Positions 11,270 to 41,394 of a stretch of 64,000 nucleotides of DNA are shown here, in pieces. The notes under the pieces were generated by a model. It did not search any database. It saw only the letters and a program-made list of their open reading frames with translations, and was not told the origin of the DNA. Made by a program: the position numbers and the translations under genes. The DNA comes from Euglena gracilis (Eukaryota > Euglenida > Euglenophyceae > Euglenales), in assembly GCA_039621445.1 (NCBI GenBank), contig CP154955.1, positions 8,482,241-8,546,240 on the forward strand. The letters are read 5' to 3'. Numbering within the stretch: position 1 is the stretch's first letter; every line of letters starts with the position of its first letter.

Positions 11270-11620
11270 ATCGATGTTTCGGGATCATTTTTGTTGTGAA
11301 AGCGTTGGTTGACACTGGTGCCGAAGTGTGTTGGGTGAGAAAAAATTTGCTACCCCGTTCATGTTTCGCACCCTCTTTGAAACCCATGAATTTGGTTGCA
11401 GCGAACAACCAAAGGGTAAGGGGGGGGACTTGAGGAGGCTTTGGTCGATATCCAATTTTCGGGGATTGTCCAAGACACAAAAAAGGGGGTTGATGTGAGG
11501 ATTCCGACACTTTTGTATGCGGACGACATCGATGAGGACGTCATCCTCTCGTATGTGTGGATGGCCGAACGGAATCGCAATGTTCTTCCGAGAAGGCATG
11601 GGGTGCAAGGTTTTTAGGTT
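11270..11620 (+). pseudogene. Retroelement aspartic protease remnant, frameshifted
   Basis: The first frame contains ALVDTGAEVCWVRKNLLPRS, the D-T-G-A active-site loop of retropepsin-like proteases with the usual V-x-L/I-R residues after it. It runs into a stop at 11433 after a G-run. The next frame carries on with ALVDIQFSGIVQDTKKGVDV and then ILSYVWMAERNRNVLPRRHG. That matches the second half of such proteases, where a D-x-I-L-S-Y-x-W-M/L-A block is typical. The single frameshift, the lack of gag or reverse transcriptase nearby and the stop at about 11618 indicate a decayed fragment. It lies just upstream of the first detected arginyl-tRNA synthetase exon. Confidence 0.7.
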
Positions 11621-11727
11621 TTTTGGATGGTTGTTCCGTGTGGGTAAGTGGAGATCTCCCCCTCCAGGCCTTCCCGTACAGCTCTGCTCAAACCCCCCCC
11701 CGCCTCACCCCCCACCCTCCTGCCCAG

Positions 11728-31097
<19,370 letters not shown>

Positions 31098-31714
31098 CGC
31101 CCGGACCCAACCCACCCTTTTGAGGCCACCCTCCAATGTTCACTGCCAGGCGGATGTGTGGCTTATCTATCTGTCCTGTTCACCCAGTTCTTTGACGGTC
31201 ACACCTCCTTCGTGTTTGATTGCCGCTTTCTCGTGTTCTTTCCGTGCTGCAGCTGCTTCGTTTTCCGTCGTTCGCCAAGGTATTGGCGACAGCGTCGTAA
31301 ATCATTTTTGTTTTTCTATCAAAACAAAATTGTATTTTTGGACATTTTTTGTGCTCTGTTTTTGAGGTCGGTGGCCCAAGCAGGCAGGAAACGACCAATT
31401 GGTGTTCAAAGAATGGGCAGAGCGATCTTTTTTTTTTGGACCTGGATCGCCTCCACAAAAGCTCCCCACTCCCCAAACTCCCTCCCCCAGGGGTGGAGGT
31501 TAGTGGGTGGGCGGGCACCTGTGTTGATTATGCAGCCGCTGACGTGGGGAATCCAGGTTTTTTTCTTTTTGCAGTTTGTTTAGTGGCCAACAGCCTGGCC
31601 TTCCATGGCTGATGGCAGGTGGACGATGCAGTCAAATTTCGGGGCAAAAAAAAGAACACACACAGACACACAGGCGCAGGCGCAGGCGTGCGCGCGCACA
31701 AACACACACACACA

Positions 31715-31758
<44 letters not shown>

Positions 31759-31893
31759 CACACAGACACACACACAGAGAGAGAGACAGACAGACAGACA
31801 CACACACACACACACACAGACACACACACACACAGACACACACACACACACAACAGCCCGCAGGCACTGGCATGGACAAAGAAACAAACACAT

Positions 31894-31926
<33 letters not shown>

Positions 31927-32059
31927 AGAACGAAGCTTTCGCCCTGCCAACTCGTCGTAAGGAGAGAGTGAGAGAGACATAAAGACAAACAAACAGACAG
32001 ACAGAGAGATAAATAGACACACAGACAGATCATTTCCCACAGGGTGCCTGGCATTTACA
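31098..32059. other. Intergenic: ArgRS 3' flank and complex simple repeat
   Basis: 31098-31640 has no recognisable exon. 31650-32035 is a complex array moving from CA through CGCA (31720-31760) to GAGA/GACA and back to CA, which gives long low-complexity frames on both strands. Confidence 0.7.
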
Positions 32060-32238
32060 ATGACCGACGCTCCATCGTTGGCGGTCCAGACCCAGGACGG
32101 CAGTCCCAGTGCCCCTCGGTTGGTGCTGCTGGCCATCGGCACCGGCATGTGCACCGCGGCGTGGTTCGTCAGCACGGGTCATTTTTCTGCCGCCGAAAGT
32201 ACATACCTTGGATCGCCCACAGTGCAGCCCATTCAGGT
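32060..32238 (+). CDS. Possible membrane-anchor first exon of peroxiredoxin-like gene
   Basis: The ATG at 32060 opens MTDAPSLAVQTQDGSPSAPR, followed by the hydrophobic segment LVLLAIGTGMCTAAWFVSTG and a short tail to a CAG|GTGTCC donor (phase 0). Composition is exon-like. It precedes the AhpC/TSA-family exons on the same strand. Animal peroxiredoxin-like-2 proteins have an N-terminal hydrophobic segment, so it may be the anchor of that gene. The intervening exon that would close the phase was not found, so it may be a separate small membrane protein. Confidence 0.4.
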
Positions 32239-33719
32239 GTCCCCAACAGATCGCAAGCAAATTGCAAATATCATTAATGTCATTTTTCGGCAATGAAACT
32301 GGCTTGAACAATTCCCGCCAAGTGGTCATATCGCTGGCCGCTCCCAGGTGCCCGCGGTGACAACGCTTCAGGACCGACCTCGCCGTTTCTTTGCTTCCCA
32401 CTTGCCCAGCCCGCGTTCAGGGTTGGCTGCACAGCTTGCAGGTCGGCAGACACTTGAGGCGGGTGTCATTTCCAGCCAGGTGTCTGTTTTTGTTTATGTG
32501 CATTTGTGTCTGTATTGGACAAAAGATACCGAAAGGTTCAACAGTTAGTTTTGTACCATCTGTGATGAGGGGCAAAACAGACACCATAAAATTTTGCAGC
32601 TTACTTTTTGCTGAATTGAACAGAAGGTTATGTTAGCATTTGATGGAAGAAGAAAGGTTGATAAACGTTTAGTCTCTTTCCAACATATCCCCTTTCAGGG
32701 GAGGTTATCGCCCACTGCACCGCTCCTCTTCGTCGTTTCCTTGTTCGCTGGAATGGCATTGTATTTGTCACGTGCAGCTCAAAGGCAGCCACGACTGCAG
32801 CTTTCAGGTCGGGTGTCTTGTGCTTGTTGTTGTTGCTGTTGTCGTCCTCGTCATGTGGTCGTCGTTATTGTGTCAATCTTCGTTGTCCTGGTTGTTTTTG
32901 CTGCGGCTTCTGTCTTTTTTTGTTGTTGTCTATTTGTATAGTTGCATAATCGTGGCAACCTTGGAATTCTTGGTAGAGTGCTATTTTTTCATCCTTTGGT
33001 AGAGAATATTTTGCCAAAAAAAATATACCATGTGGGGTACTTGGGGGCATTTTGATTGGATTGACCGGCCTTTGCAACCATCCTCAATAAAAAAGACTTT
33101 TAAATCAGGGAATTAATAGATCTTTCTGAGGGTCTGCTCAAGGGACAATCACCTCATGCGTCATGTTTCTGTTTTCAATTTCGCACAACCTGATGCCCTG
33201 TGCTGTTTAAATGTATTTTTTTCTTCAAAAATGGTCCCAGCTATCAAGCCGGACTGAAAAACAATCCGGGAGAGGCGTAAAAGCCAGACATATGGTATTT
33301 GTTGTCACGGTTGTCACCACGTTGCTCAGTGCCCATTTTCATGTTCAGGTGCACATTATCTTAGGCAACCCCACGTCATGTCCATGGCCACAACTGTTGG
33401 CGAAGGTACGTTACCAGCTGATTTTGCAGCAAGGTTCCCGGATCCCCCAGCTTTCGTGTTGATTTCCTTTTTTTTTTCCAGGAACGTCACTCAGTAAAGA
33501 GGAATTCGTTCAGAGAAAAGCAGATGCCCTTCACATTGGGCCTTTTTTTGCATTTGAGGGATCGCTGTGTAACCGAGTCACGCATTTTATTACGCATGCA
33601 ATGCCTCACCAGAGCTCAAGTCGATTGACGGTTCGGCCTTCGTCTGTGAGTGCGCAGTCGGTATGCTGTTGTGTGTGCCTGGCTCGCTTTCATCGTGCCG
33701 CTCTTCTTGTCCGGCGCAG

Positions 33720-33897
33720 ACTGCGGCTGCGCGGCCTCCGCGGGGCGGACCGCGGTCATCAACGACACGGTGGTCGACGCGGCGCTGCTGCGGGCGCTGC
33801 GGGTGACGGGCGCGGACGGCGCCGAGCGGCGGCTGGGCGACCTTACGGGGGAGGGCCGGGCGGTGGTGGTCTTCCTGCGGCATCTCGCGTGCCCCGA
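33720..33897 (+). CDS. Peroxiredoxin-like exon 1 (thioredoxin-fold start)
   Basis: After CCGGCGCAG it reads INDTVVDAALLRALRVTGAD, then RRLGDLTGEGRAVVVFLRHL and ACPE, up to CCCGA|GTAGGC. The VVFLRH-x-x-CP motif is the family's active-site approach. Reading through instead of splicing meets TAG two codons after the Cys. Confidence 0.75.
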
Positions 33898-36800
33898 GTA
33901 GGCGGTTTCTGGGACCCAGTGTTTTTTTTTTACACACGCGGGGCCACGGTGTGTTGCACGCATTTCGAAGGGTTGTGTGCAGATAATGATCCAGTTGACT
34001 GCCTCGAGGTGTTGCTGTCTGTTTGCGGGGCCTAACCTCGCGTTGTTAACCCCCACGCCACCCTGAACATGATTAAAATGGGTTTCGCGAGTGCTTTTCA
34101 GGCCTCTGATCGCCCAAAAAAAAATCGGAAAAAAGAAAGAAAATGCATAAAAATTTTTATGACCAAGTGAATTAACCCCCAAAATAATACTCCCAGGGGC
34201 ATACAAAGTTGGGGACTAGTGGCGGGATGGTATTTGGGCAAATTTTCCGCACAAAGACCCCTAAAATGAGTTTTTCTGCACCGTTTGTGAATTTACATTT
34301 TTTGACATTTAATTTTTGGTCGATACTGTTACGTACCAGTCACGTTCGTCAAATCCTGTTTTTGGATTGAAATCGAAGACTTTATCACTGGTTTGTTTTC
34401 CGACTCAGAGGTGGGGATATTATTCGGGGGTTACTCCTTTTTGTTTGTTTTGTGTGCCATCCACCCTTTTGTCCTGGTCTTCTGCGGCCCACCAGTGGCC
34501 AGCCTGGCCCTTACTGCTGGGGCCTGGCCAAGCGTTGGATGGCGGTGCGTTGGCAATTTGTGGGATTGCACTGCAGGACCAGGGTTGAATTCTGATCCCG
34601 GAACCGATGTTCAGGGGTTTTGGGGGGTGTTGGGAGTGTTGGTGTTCAGGGATGATGGGGGGGTGTTGGTGGTGTTGGGGGGGGGGGCGACTCCCCCCGC
34701 GGCCTTGAATATGTCTACAGAAATCTCGTCAGAGGAAAACCATTGCAGCTTTTAAGCATGTTGACACCATATTTTTCACAAATATTTTTGTATAAATTTC
34801 GTTTTTTGTATAAATTCATTTATTGAAAAAAAATGTTATATTTTTTATTTCGTGTGTTTTTTTTTTCTCAGGCTTCCGCCAGCTCTTCACCTTGTAGGTG
34901 CAGCCCTCCCTCCAGGCAGCCAACGTCCGCGGCCCCATCTTCCTCTCTGTCGGCAACGTGGCAAACCTGAACATGTTCCTGGAACTGAACCCCCATGTCC
35001 CCCGGGGCTCCATTTTTATCGATGCGAAGGATTTCGCCGCCTACCGCACCGTCGGTGTGTGTGTGGCCGCCCTCAAATTTTTGTTCGGAGGTCAAAGTCA
35101 TTGTAACTAAAATGTGCAGCCTGAAAGGGTGTTACTGGATTTGGATGGGGGGAGAACATGCCTTGCCGAAGTGTGTGTGTGGGTGGGTGGGTGGGTGGGT
35201 GTGTGTGTGTGCCCTGCCCTTTATAGTGTTGGGAGGGTAGGGAGGGTAGGGAGGATTCCAGTTTTGTCACATTTGTGTCCTGTTTCCACACGCCCAGGCT
35301 TCAAGAACCTCTTCGAGGTCACGCCCACCACCACACGGCTGCCCTCATTCTCCGGCGGGGAGTGGTGGGCGTACCTTTCCAACGTGCGCCGGGTCATCCC
35401 GTACGGCAACACCCAGGGCTCCCTGGTTGTTGTTCCGCTGAGGTGCTCTGACTCCACCGTCGCGACACTGTCCCAGAGTTGGGAAGGTTGAGTGATGATG
35501 GATATGTGCAGGTTGCCTCATGTATCTGCGCATACCGCGTGGCATACTGTGCGACTGGTTGTGCGAAGCTCTCCTGTGTCGGTGGATTTTTTTTAAAAAA
35601 ACACGAAGGTGAAGGTAACCTAGGGATGGGACGGGAACCAGACATTCACTCAGTGTAAACCCCCCCCAAATAACCTGCGGTCCTTGCTCCTGGCGGGGGC
35701 CAAATAACTTGGCGGGGGGGGGGGCAATAACTTGGCACCCCCCTTTTTAGGCAAAATTTTCTTTTGTGGCGCTGAAAAAAGGGGCCCAAATCACCTGGCG
35801 GGGGGGGCAGGGCCAAAAGTTGGTTCCAATAACCTGGCACCCCACCAGGTTATTTGGGGGGGGGGTATAATTACCCCCCACCCTGGGAAACCGTCATGCC
35901 TGAGAACCTGTCAGGGGTCCCGCCCCGGAAACTGTCAGGGTCCCCGTTACCGGCCAACCTGTCAGCATAGGAAGTTGGCAAGGTCCCCGGTACGACCAAC
36001 CTGTCAGGGTCACTTTTCATTGATTTTCCCTTGAAATGCCCTCCCCGGGAAGTTCTATCGGGAAACTGTCAGGGTCTTTGGTACCGGCCAATTTGTTATG
36101 ATAGGAAGTTGTCAGGGTCCCCGGTACCGGTCGGGGTGACAGTTTCCCGGGGGGGGGGGGGGGGTAGGTATCAAAAGAATTTGTGCATCACAGCCTCAGT
36201 GACTTTGTCCTCAGTAAGTTGTGTGACACGGATTCAGTACTGGAGGCAAACTCCTCCCAAGGTTGGTGGCGAGACAAGCCGTGTGGGTGGATAGCTGCTG
36301 CTTCCGTGGCTCCGAAGCCCCGGCCGCCCTGTCCCCCCGAGAACGACCCGGACGCCGTGCAGCGGGCGGTGCGGCTGTTGGGCGGGACGTTCGTCCTCGA
36401 CGGGCCGGACGTCGTCTACGCGTGGCGCAGTCGCCCCGCTGCCGGTCTCTGCCTCCACTTGCCTAGAGCGACCCGTCCTGACTCTGTGGTCATAGGGATG
36501 CCGATGTGGGGTGAGCGGTGTACCGTGCACACAGTGCGCCTTTCAATGTCCAACAATTTTTTTGAAATAGGTGTGAAATCAGTGCAGGACGGCAAAAAAA
36601 TCTGTCACACAAATCGAATTTCAGTTGTTTTTTTCGTCGAAAGACACACGGTGTGCCTCACACTGTGTGTCGGCATGCCCAATGGGGTTCTCCTCAAGGG
36701 GACTCATTTCAACATCTTAAAAGTGAATGCAGCAGGCAGGGTTTCCCACTGATTCGTACACGAATAAGTACGAATAAGTACGAGTTGCCGAGATCTGCCA

Positions 36801-37842
36801 AAATACGAATAAGTACGAATAAGTACGAATAAGTACGAATAAGTACAAATGAAAAATTCACCAGTTACGAATAAGTACGAATTGCAAAGTGGAAAAAGGT
36901 ACAATTTTCTACACCATTGCACTGAGTTGAAGGGCCCCTCACACTTCTCTGTATGTGATGCATATCTTGCGCTGCAGGACGCCTCGTGTCCTCTTTTCCC
37001 TCCGAAAATGATTTTTAGGTTTGCCCATCAACAAGTTAGACCATCCATCCATCAGGGGATTCACCCGAAAGTACACTTCTGTACATGGCAGTGTGAAAGA
37101 GGGGACAGAGTGTATACCACACACATTGCGAGCATAAGGAAATCCTTGAGCGGGAAGAAAGTGTGGCTCACAAAATTGAATTGCCCTGGTCTGAACGGTC
37201 TTTCAGTTTGGCAGGACTGATTGATGTCAAGAACCGCCAACACATGTCATCTAACCTTCGGCAAGCAGCCGTTGGCATGTTTTGCAATGGTGACTGCGAA
37301 CAACGCTTTGCACACCATTGAACAATCCGCTCGTTTCATCTTGAGTATTTATTGCATGGCATGCTGGACAACATCAGTCACAAAGAAGAAATGTGTTTTT
37401 CCTGTAACGTTTTGTATTTTTTCTCACAGCGCAATTTTTTTTTCACAAGTTTCGCCAGCATGAGTTCGTCACTTAGATAGTTTCTCAAGTGAATGACCTG
37501 TTTTCCTTGCTTTTCCCGGTTTCAGAACGTTGAAGATGTGCCCAAGGAAGCATACCAAATGGTCACCTATTGCTATACATGGCCCTTTTTTGAAGTACGA
37601 ATAAGTACGAATAAGTACGAATAAGTACGAATAAGTACGAATAAGTACGAATAAGTACGAATAAGTACGAATAAGTACGAATAAGTACGAATAAGTACGA
37701 ATGGGCAAGGGAGTCCCCAAGTACGAATCAGTGGGAAACCCTGCAGCAGGGTGAGGTTGACCGTGTCCCCGGGGACGAGCCTGAGCCGCCTGCGGTGTTG
37801 GAGCAGCTTGGAGTACCGATGCTCTCACCGGCAGCGAAGTAA
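33720..37842 (+). CDS. AhpC/TSA-like redox protein (peroxiredoxin-like 2 family), spliced
   Basis: Thioredoxin-fold protein of the peroxiredoxin-like 2 (FAM213/AhpC-TSA 2) group, likely a thiol-dependent redox enzyme. Evidence runs across five exons: GEGRAVVVFLRHLACPE (the strand leading to the catalytic Cys), GPIFLSVGNVANLNMFLELN and VPRGSIFIDAKDFAAYRTVG, FKNLFEVTPTTTRLPSF, then LLGGTFVLDGPDVVYAW and DRVPGDEPEPPAVLEQLGV before TAA. These match the family's GGTFV-x-DG-x-x-VYAWRDR-x-x-GD ending. The CxxC second cysteine lies in a gap between exons 1 and 2. Some junction phases do not close. Cellular location is unknown. Confidence 0.75.
34904..35054 (+). CDS. Peroxiredoxin-like exon 2
   Basis: Opens after GTAGGTGCAG: PSLQAANVRGPIFLSVGNVA, then NLNMFLELNPHVPRGSIFID and AKDFAAYRTV plus one base, ending GTCG|GTGTGTG. 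The frame remains open upstream as CRQLFTL-like residues until a TAG at 34895-34897. The acceptor is therefore placed after that stop. An earlier start would require readthrough. Confidence 0.8.
35298..35425 (+). CDS. Peroxiredoxin-like exon 3
   Basis: Completes the split Gly and reads FKNLFEVTPTTTRLPSFSGG, then EWWAYLSNVRRVIPYGN. It is joined to exon 2 in perfect phase (YRTVG-FKNLF). The 3' boundary is approximate, since the G/C-rich end offers several GT sites. Confidence 0.75.
35655..35871. mobile_element. CCCCAAATAACCTGGC element, copy 2 (inverted)
   Basis: Reverse-oriented relative of 30671-30899, with the same terminal AAATAACCTG and the same internal blocks. It is followed directly by the CTGGGAAAC-type element. 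Confidence 0.85.
35881..36164. mobile_element. CTGGGAAAC-type repeat element, copy 2
   Basis: Starts CTGGGAAACCGTCATGCC and ends GGGTGACAGTTTCCCGGG, its mirror. Internally it repeats CTGTCAGGGTCCCCGGTACC about five times. Related to 20503-20716. Confidence 0.8.
36342..36429 (+). CDS. Peroxiredoxin-like exon 4
   Basis: Opens after TCCCCCCGAG: NDPDAVQRAVRLLGGTFVLD, then GPDVVYAWR, near a CA|GTCGCC donor. GGTFV-x-DG-x-x-VVYAWR is the family signature. The donor that closes the phase with exon 5 is unresolved. Confidence 0.8.
36737..37742. mobile_element. hAT-like element with decamer arrays, 8-bp TSD GCAGCAGG
   Basis: A terminal inverted repeat beginning CAGGGTTTCCCACTGATTCG, about 22 bp, lies at 36737-36758 and near 37722-37743. 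The direct repeat GCAGCAGG flanks it (36729-36736 and 37743-37750, with one base ambiguous at the right end). Subterminal tandem arrays of ACGAATAAGT sit just inside both ends (36757-36880 and 37595-37729). No transposase is recognisable in the 0.7-kb interior. It lies in the last intron of the peroxiredoxin-like gene and its right duplication contains the 3' splice site. Confidence 0.9.
37750..37842 (+). CDS. Peroxiredoxin-like exon 5 (last, stop TAA)
   Basis: Opens right after GCAGCAG, inside the hAT target duplication: GEVDRVPGDEPEPPAVLEQL, then GVPMLSPAAK and TAA. DRVPGD continues the VVYAWR motif of exon 4. Confidence 0.8.
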   Translation, partial: GEVDRVPGDEPEPPAVLEQLGVPMLSPAAK

Positions 37843-39880
37843 CCGAACCGCAATTTCCTGCTGGGTCGCAATTCCGGTCATCACAGTGATTGTATATTAG
37901 TTGTTTTTTTCCAGGGCGAGAAAGAAGAGGCGTGTGCATTTTCACTAATACAAGTCTTTTTGGGCACAAATTACGGAGGGGTATTTGGAAAAATGATGTG
38001 AAAATGGTGGTGCCGAACCAAAGAAACATTTCCACTAATTTGGCACTCATTTGCTTCTGCACTAATAGATGAACGCTGTGAGAAGCGTGTGACAAAATAC
38101 CACTTTTCGTGAAAGTTTCAGAACAGAGGCAAGGGAGGAACCTCAAAATGGGTAGTTCTTGCTGGAGGAAAGCACCCCCCCCAAAAGGGTGACCTGAGCT
38201 CCTCCAAGTTTTCACGGTGAGGGGTTCGTTTACGTTATGTTCACTCCCATTGGTTTCCCAGCGTTGGGGATTCTGTCCCTCACCGAAGCAGTTCTTTGGT
38301 TTCAGCCGAGCCAACTCCCTTTCGTTGAGGGGATGGTTCGTTACTTTTCCACCTAGCCGAATTTTTCTTTTGGTGCTTTCTCCTGTGCATTCAGAGTTAG
38401 TGGAGGGTGGATGCAATACGGCAAGGAATGAGCAAGTGAACGCCAGTTTCTCTCCCAGATTTGACACGGTGATGCAGATGAGTTTGTTTGTGTGATATTT
38501 CACCAGTGCAAAACCTCGTGGTACCACAAAAGAGACCTCACAAACACTACTTCAAAAACATTCCCAAATTTGACTGACTGGTGGTGGGGGTGGCCATGTT
38601 AGGAACAGCAACTGCGTCGTGGTATTTAAAAAAAAAAGTTGTTACAAAGGTTGTGGACATATTTACCGAGTGCAGAAATCAGAAGCTTGGCCCCTTTTGA
38701 ATGTTATTTGAATTGAGCAGCCAAAATGATAGCATAAAAAATCACCCAGAGCAGCGCCAAGCTCTCAAATCCTGCTTTTGTGATGGCGTGTGTGCTGCTG
38801 GATGGATCTGGCTGCACTTGAGGAAGTGCCGTGGTGAGCAGAGATCGTTTTTAACCTTGCCCACAAAAATTGAAAATGAATTGAGGTATGAAGGTTTTTG
38901 ACATGCCAGGGTATCAAGATTATTGCAATTGAGTGTATGTCTGTAAAGTGTATGAAAAATTGATTCTCTGAGAACGGAACAGTGGCCACAAAGAAGGCGC
39001 TTTCCAGCGGTTTGTCACAACAAAGCCACCAGGAAAGGTGTGGGGGACGATTGATCAAAGCTCAGCATCGGGATTTGATTCATCGAGTCAGAGGGTGCGG
39101 TGCAAAGTATAGTGGCATACAATGAAGCAAACACATTGCTTTCCAATTTGGGAAGCATCTAGCATCGACAAGTTGGGTGGGAGGGGAGGGGAGGGGAGAG
39201 AAGGTACAGGGCAGCAATGGTGGCTGCGGGGCACAAGAATTTGAAACGAAGGAAACGCACTTGACAAAAACCACAGACAGACACAATCTCGTCATTTTGT
39301 ATCTGTCGGTCTGAGCTGGCTGCTGTCGAATTCATTGGGTGCTCAATATTTGGTGGCCTCATCTTGACTCTTCTGGACAGCTGCCAAGCGGTCAGGCATT
39401 GAGGCATGTGGCTTCCGTACGATACCCATAGCAGGTCCATCTCTCGCCACAATGCATATGGAATCCCAGAGGTCATCCTTGTGGCCGCTGTTCCGCTTCT
39501 CAGAGAGAGCATAACACAGAGCGTGACACAGCACCCAGCAACTCAATTCCTATTTTTATGTCAACTTTGTCCACAATAATTGAAAAAATTGGGCGGTATG
39601 AATATTTTTGACACGCCAGGGGTATGACTTTTACAACTGAGTGTATATATACATGCATATCATGCACATATATGCATACATCCATGGTTGTTGCTTTTGG
39701 CTTCAGGTCTCTGCTTCAGCCCTGAACCACTGTCTGCTGCCCCTGATGTGTTGTGCTGGGCACGTGGAACAGCCCAGCAATGCAAAAAGTTTTTTGTGGT
39801 ATGAAAAAGGTTTTTGAACCGACAGGGTGAGAAGAAATTATCAGAAATTATTAACACAATTCAATGTGTTGTTATTTCAC
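37843..39880. other. Intergenic, two to three diverged direct repeats
   Basis: No gene is recognised. 38855-38940, 39560-39645 and a weaker piece at 39790-39860 share CCACAA-AATTGAAAA, GGTATGAA-TTTTTGACA and GCCAGG-GTAT, and are degenerate direct copies of one unit of about 85 bp. A long minus-strand frame over 37469-38527 is discussed under rejected items. Confidence 0.6.
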
Positions 39881-39932
39881 ATTTTCCAGCTTTCATTCGG
39901 GAGCCGGTTCTCAAGCACCGCCTTCACTCACA

Positions 39933-40012
39933 TTCTAGGACCCAGATTTTACGTGTGGGGGGCGAGCAGGGGCCCTCACCTCCGCCAGACCGGGGCCTAC
40001 ATTCAAACAGCA
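39933..40012 (+). CDS. Possible isolated exon, unknown
   Basis: Between CATTCTAG and CAGCAG|GTGACG the open frame reads GPRFYVWGASRGPHLRQTGA, then YIQTAG. Splice signals and composition are exon-like, but no partner exon or family was found. Confidence 0.3.
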
Positions 40013-40327
40013 GGTGACGCACAATTCAGTTTTTCCATTTGATGCATCAGAATAAGTTGTTTGCGCAAAGCGAATCTCTGTGTGCATTATAACCCGCACC
40101 TGAAGAAACAAAGCAGCCCACCTCCCATAACCCCAGCAGGGAGGTGTGGTGGGGAGGTCGGATTCCCCCCCCCACCAGGACAGGGGTGGGGGGGTGGGGA
40201 CTCCCCGCATCAGGGTAGAACGGGAAAGCCTGGTTGGGGGGGTCGACCCCCCCACCCACCACAGCATTTTTCACAGATTCCCACCCGGCGCCGAAGCCGC
40301 TGGGAAATTGGGGGGGGGGGGAGGGGT

Positions 40328-40482
40328 GGAGTCAAAGCATGACCGTCCCAGCATTGTGCTTGCGGCTTCCCAAAAGGGCGTCGGAAACCGACGGAGTGAG
40401 AAAATTACGAGAAAAAAAATTATGGCAAAAATTGGGTATTTTGCCAAAAATTCTGTCGTCCGTAATTTTAGCCGCACTGTAA
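40328..40482. mobile_element. Left end of a second mariner-like copy, inverted
   Basis: Reverse complement of 14441-14585, ending GTAATTTTAGCCGCACTG followed by TA. It is separated from, and inverted relative to, the rest of the copy at 41395-42110. Confidence 0.85.
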
Positions 40483-40483
40483 C

Positions 40484-40680
<197 letters not shown>

Positions 40681-41068
40681 ACATATATAATTATAATTAA
40701 CAAAGAAACACAAATTTTGCCAAATCGAAAAACACAAAAAAAATCGCAAAAAAAAACGCTTTTGTGCCCTGCCCCCCAATACAGTGGGAATAACCTAGCT
40801 CTCACTGAACTTTTCATCAGGCTTGGTAATAATTAGTTTTCATAACGTCGGGTTACGGTTAAGAGTCTCCAGCTACCACGGGCTACAGGTGCAAACAGAG
40901 ACCCCAGTGTCACCGACGTTTGGCCAATGCCAGCCTCAGCCAATGGGAAGGAACGGCCACTCCGCCAGGGCATCACCGTCTTCCTCCGGACAGCAACGCG
41001 CCATACTCTCCGCAGGCAAACACACAAACCAAGCAGATTCCCTCCTACAAGTTGTAGGAGGGAATCTG

Positions 41069-41345
41069 CAGGGATTTTTTTAAGTTTGGACCCCCGGGGG
41101 GGGGGGTAGGTCCGCCGGGCCCCCCCCCCCCCCGGGGGGGGGGGGTCCTCCCGGAGGGGGGTGGGATATACTTTTCGGCGCCACAGGCGCCGAAAAAAAT
41201 TCTATTTTTAGCACTTTTCGCGATTTTTTGGCCATTTTTTGTGGGTCCCCCGGACCCCCCTCCCCCCCCCCCCGGGGGGGCCCCCCCGGGGGGTGGGTGG
41301 GGGGGGGGGACCCCCCCCTCCCCCCCGGTCTTAAAAAAACCCCTG
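41069..41345. mobile_element. CAGGGG-T-run hAT-like MITE, copy 4
   Basis: Ends CAGGGATTTTTTTAAGTTTG and GGTCTTAAAAAAACCCCTG; core GGCGCCACAGGCGCCG and TATTTTTAGCACTTTTCGCG. Just left of it is a separate palindrome, ATTCCCTCCTACAA and its mirror (41037-41065). The right flank CCTACAAC recalls the left CCTACAAG, so the target duplication may have been displaced. Confidence 0.85.
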
Positions 41346-41394
41346 CCTACAACCCATTCATGTCCCGTATTTCCAGGAGCACTAGTTTTCATCA

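Noticed and set aside
37469-38527. 352-codon minus-strand frame
   Set aside because: It runs antisense through the peroxiredoxin-like last exon and the decamer array, shows no family motif, and its repetitive part (IRTYSYLFVL repeats) is just the decamer.
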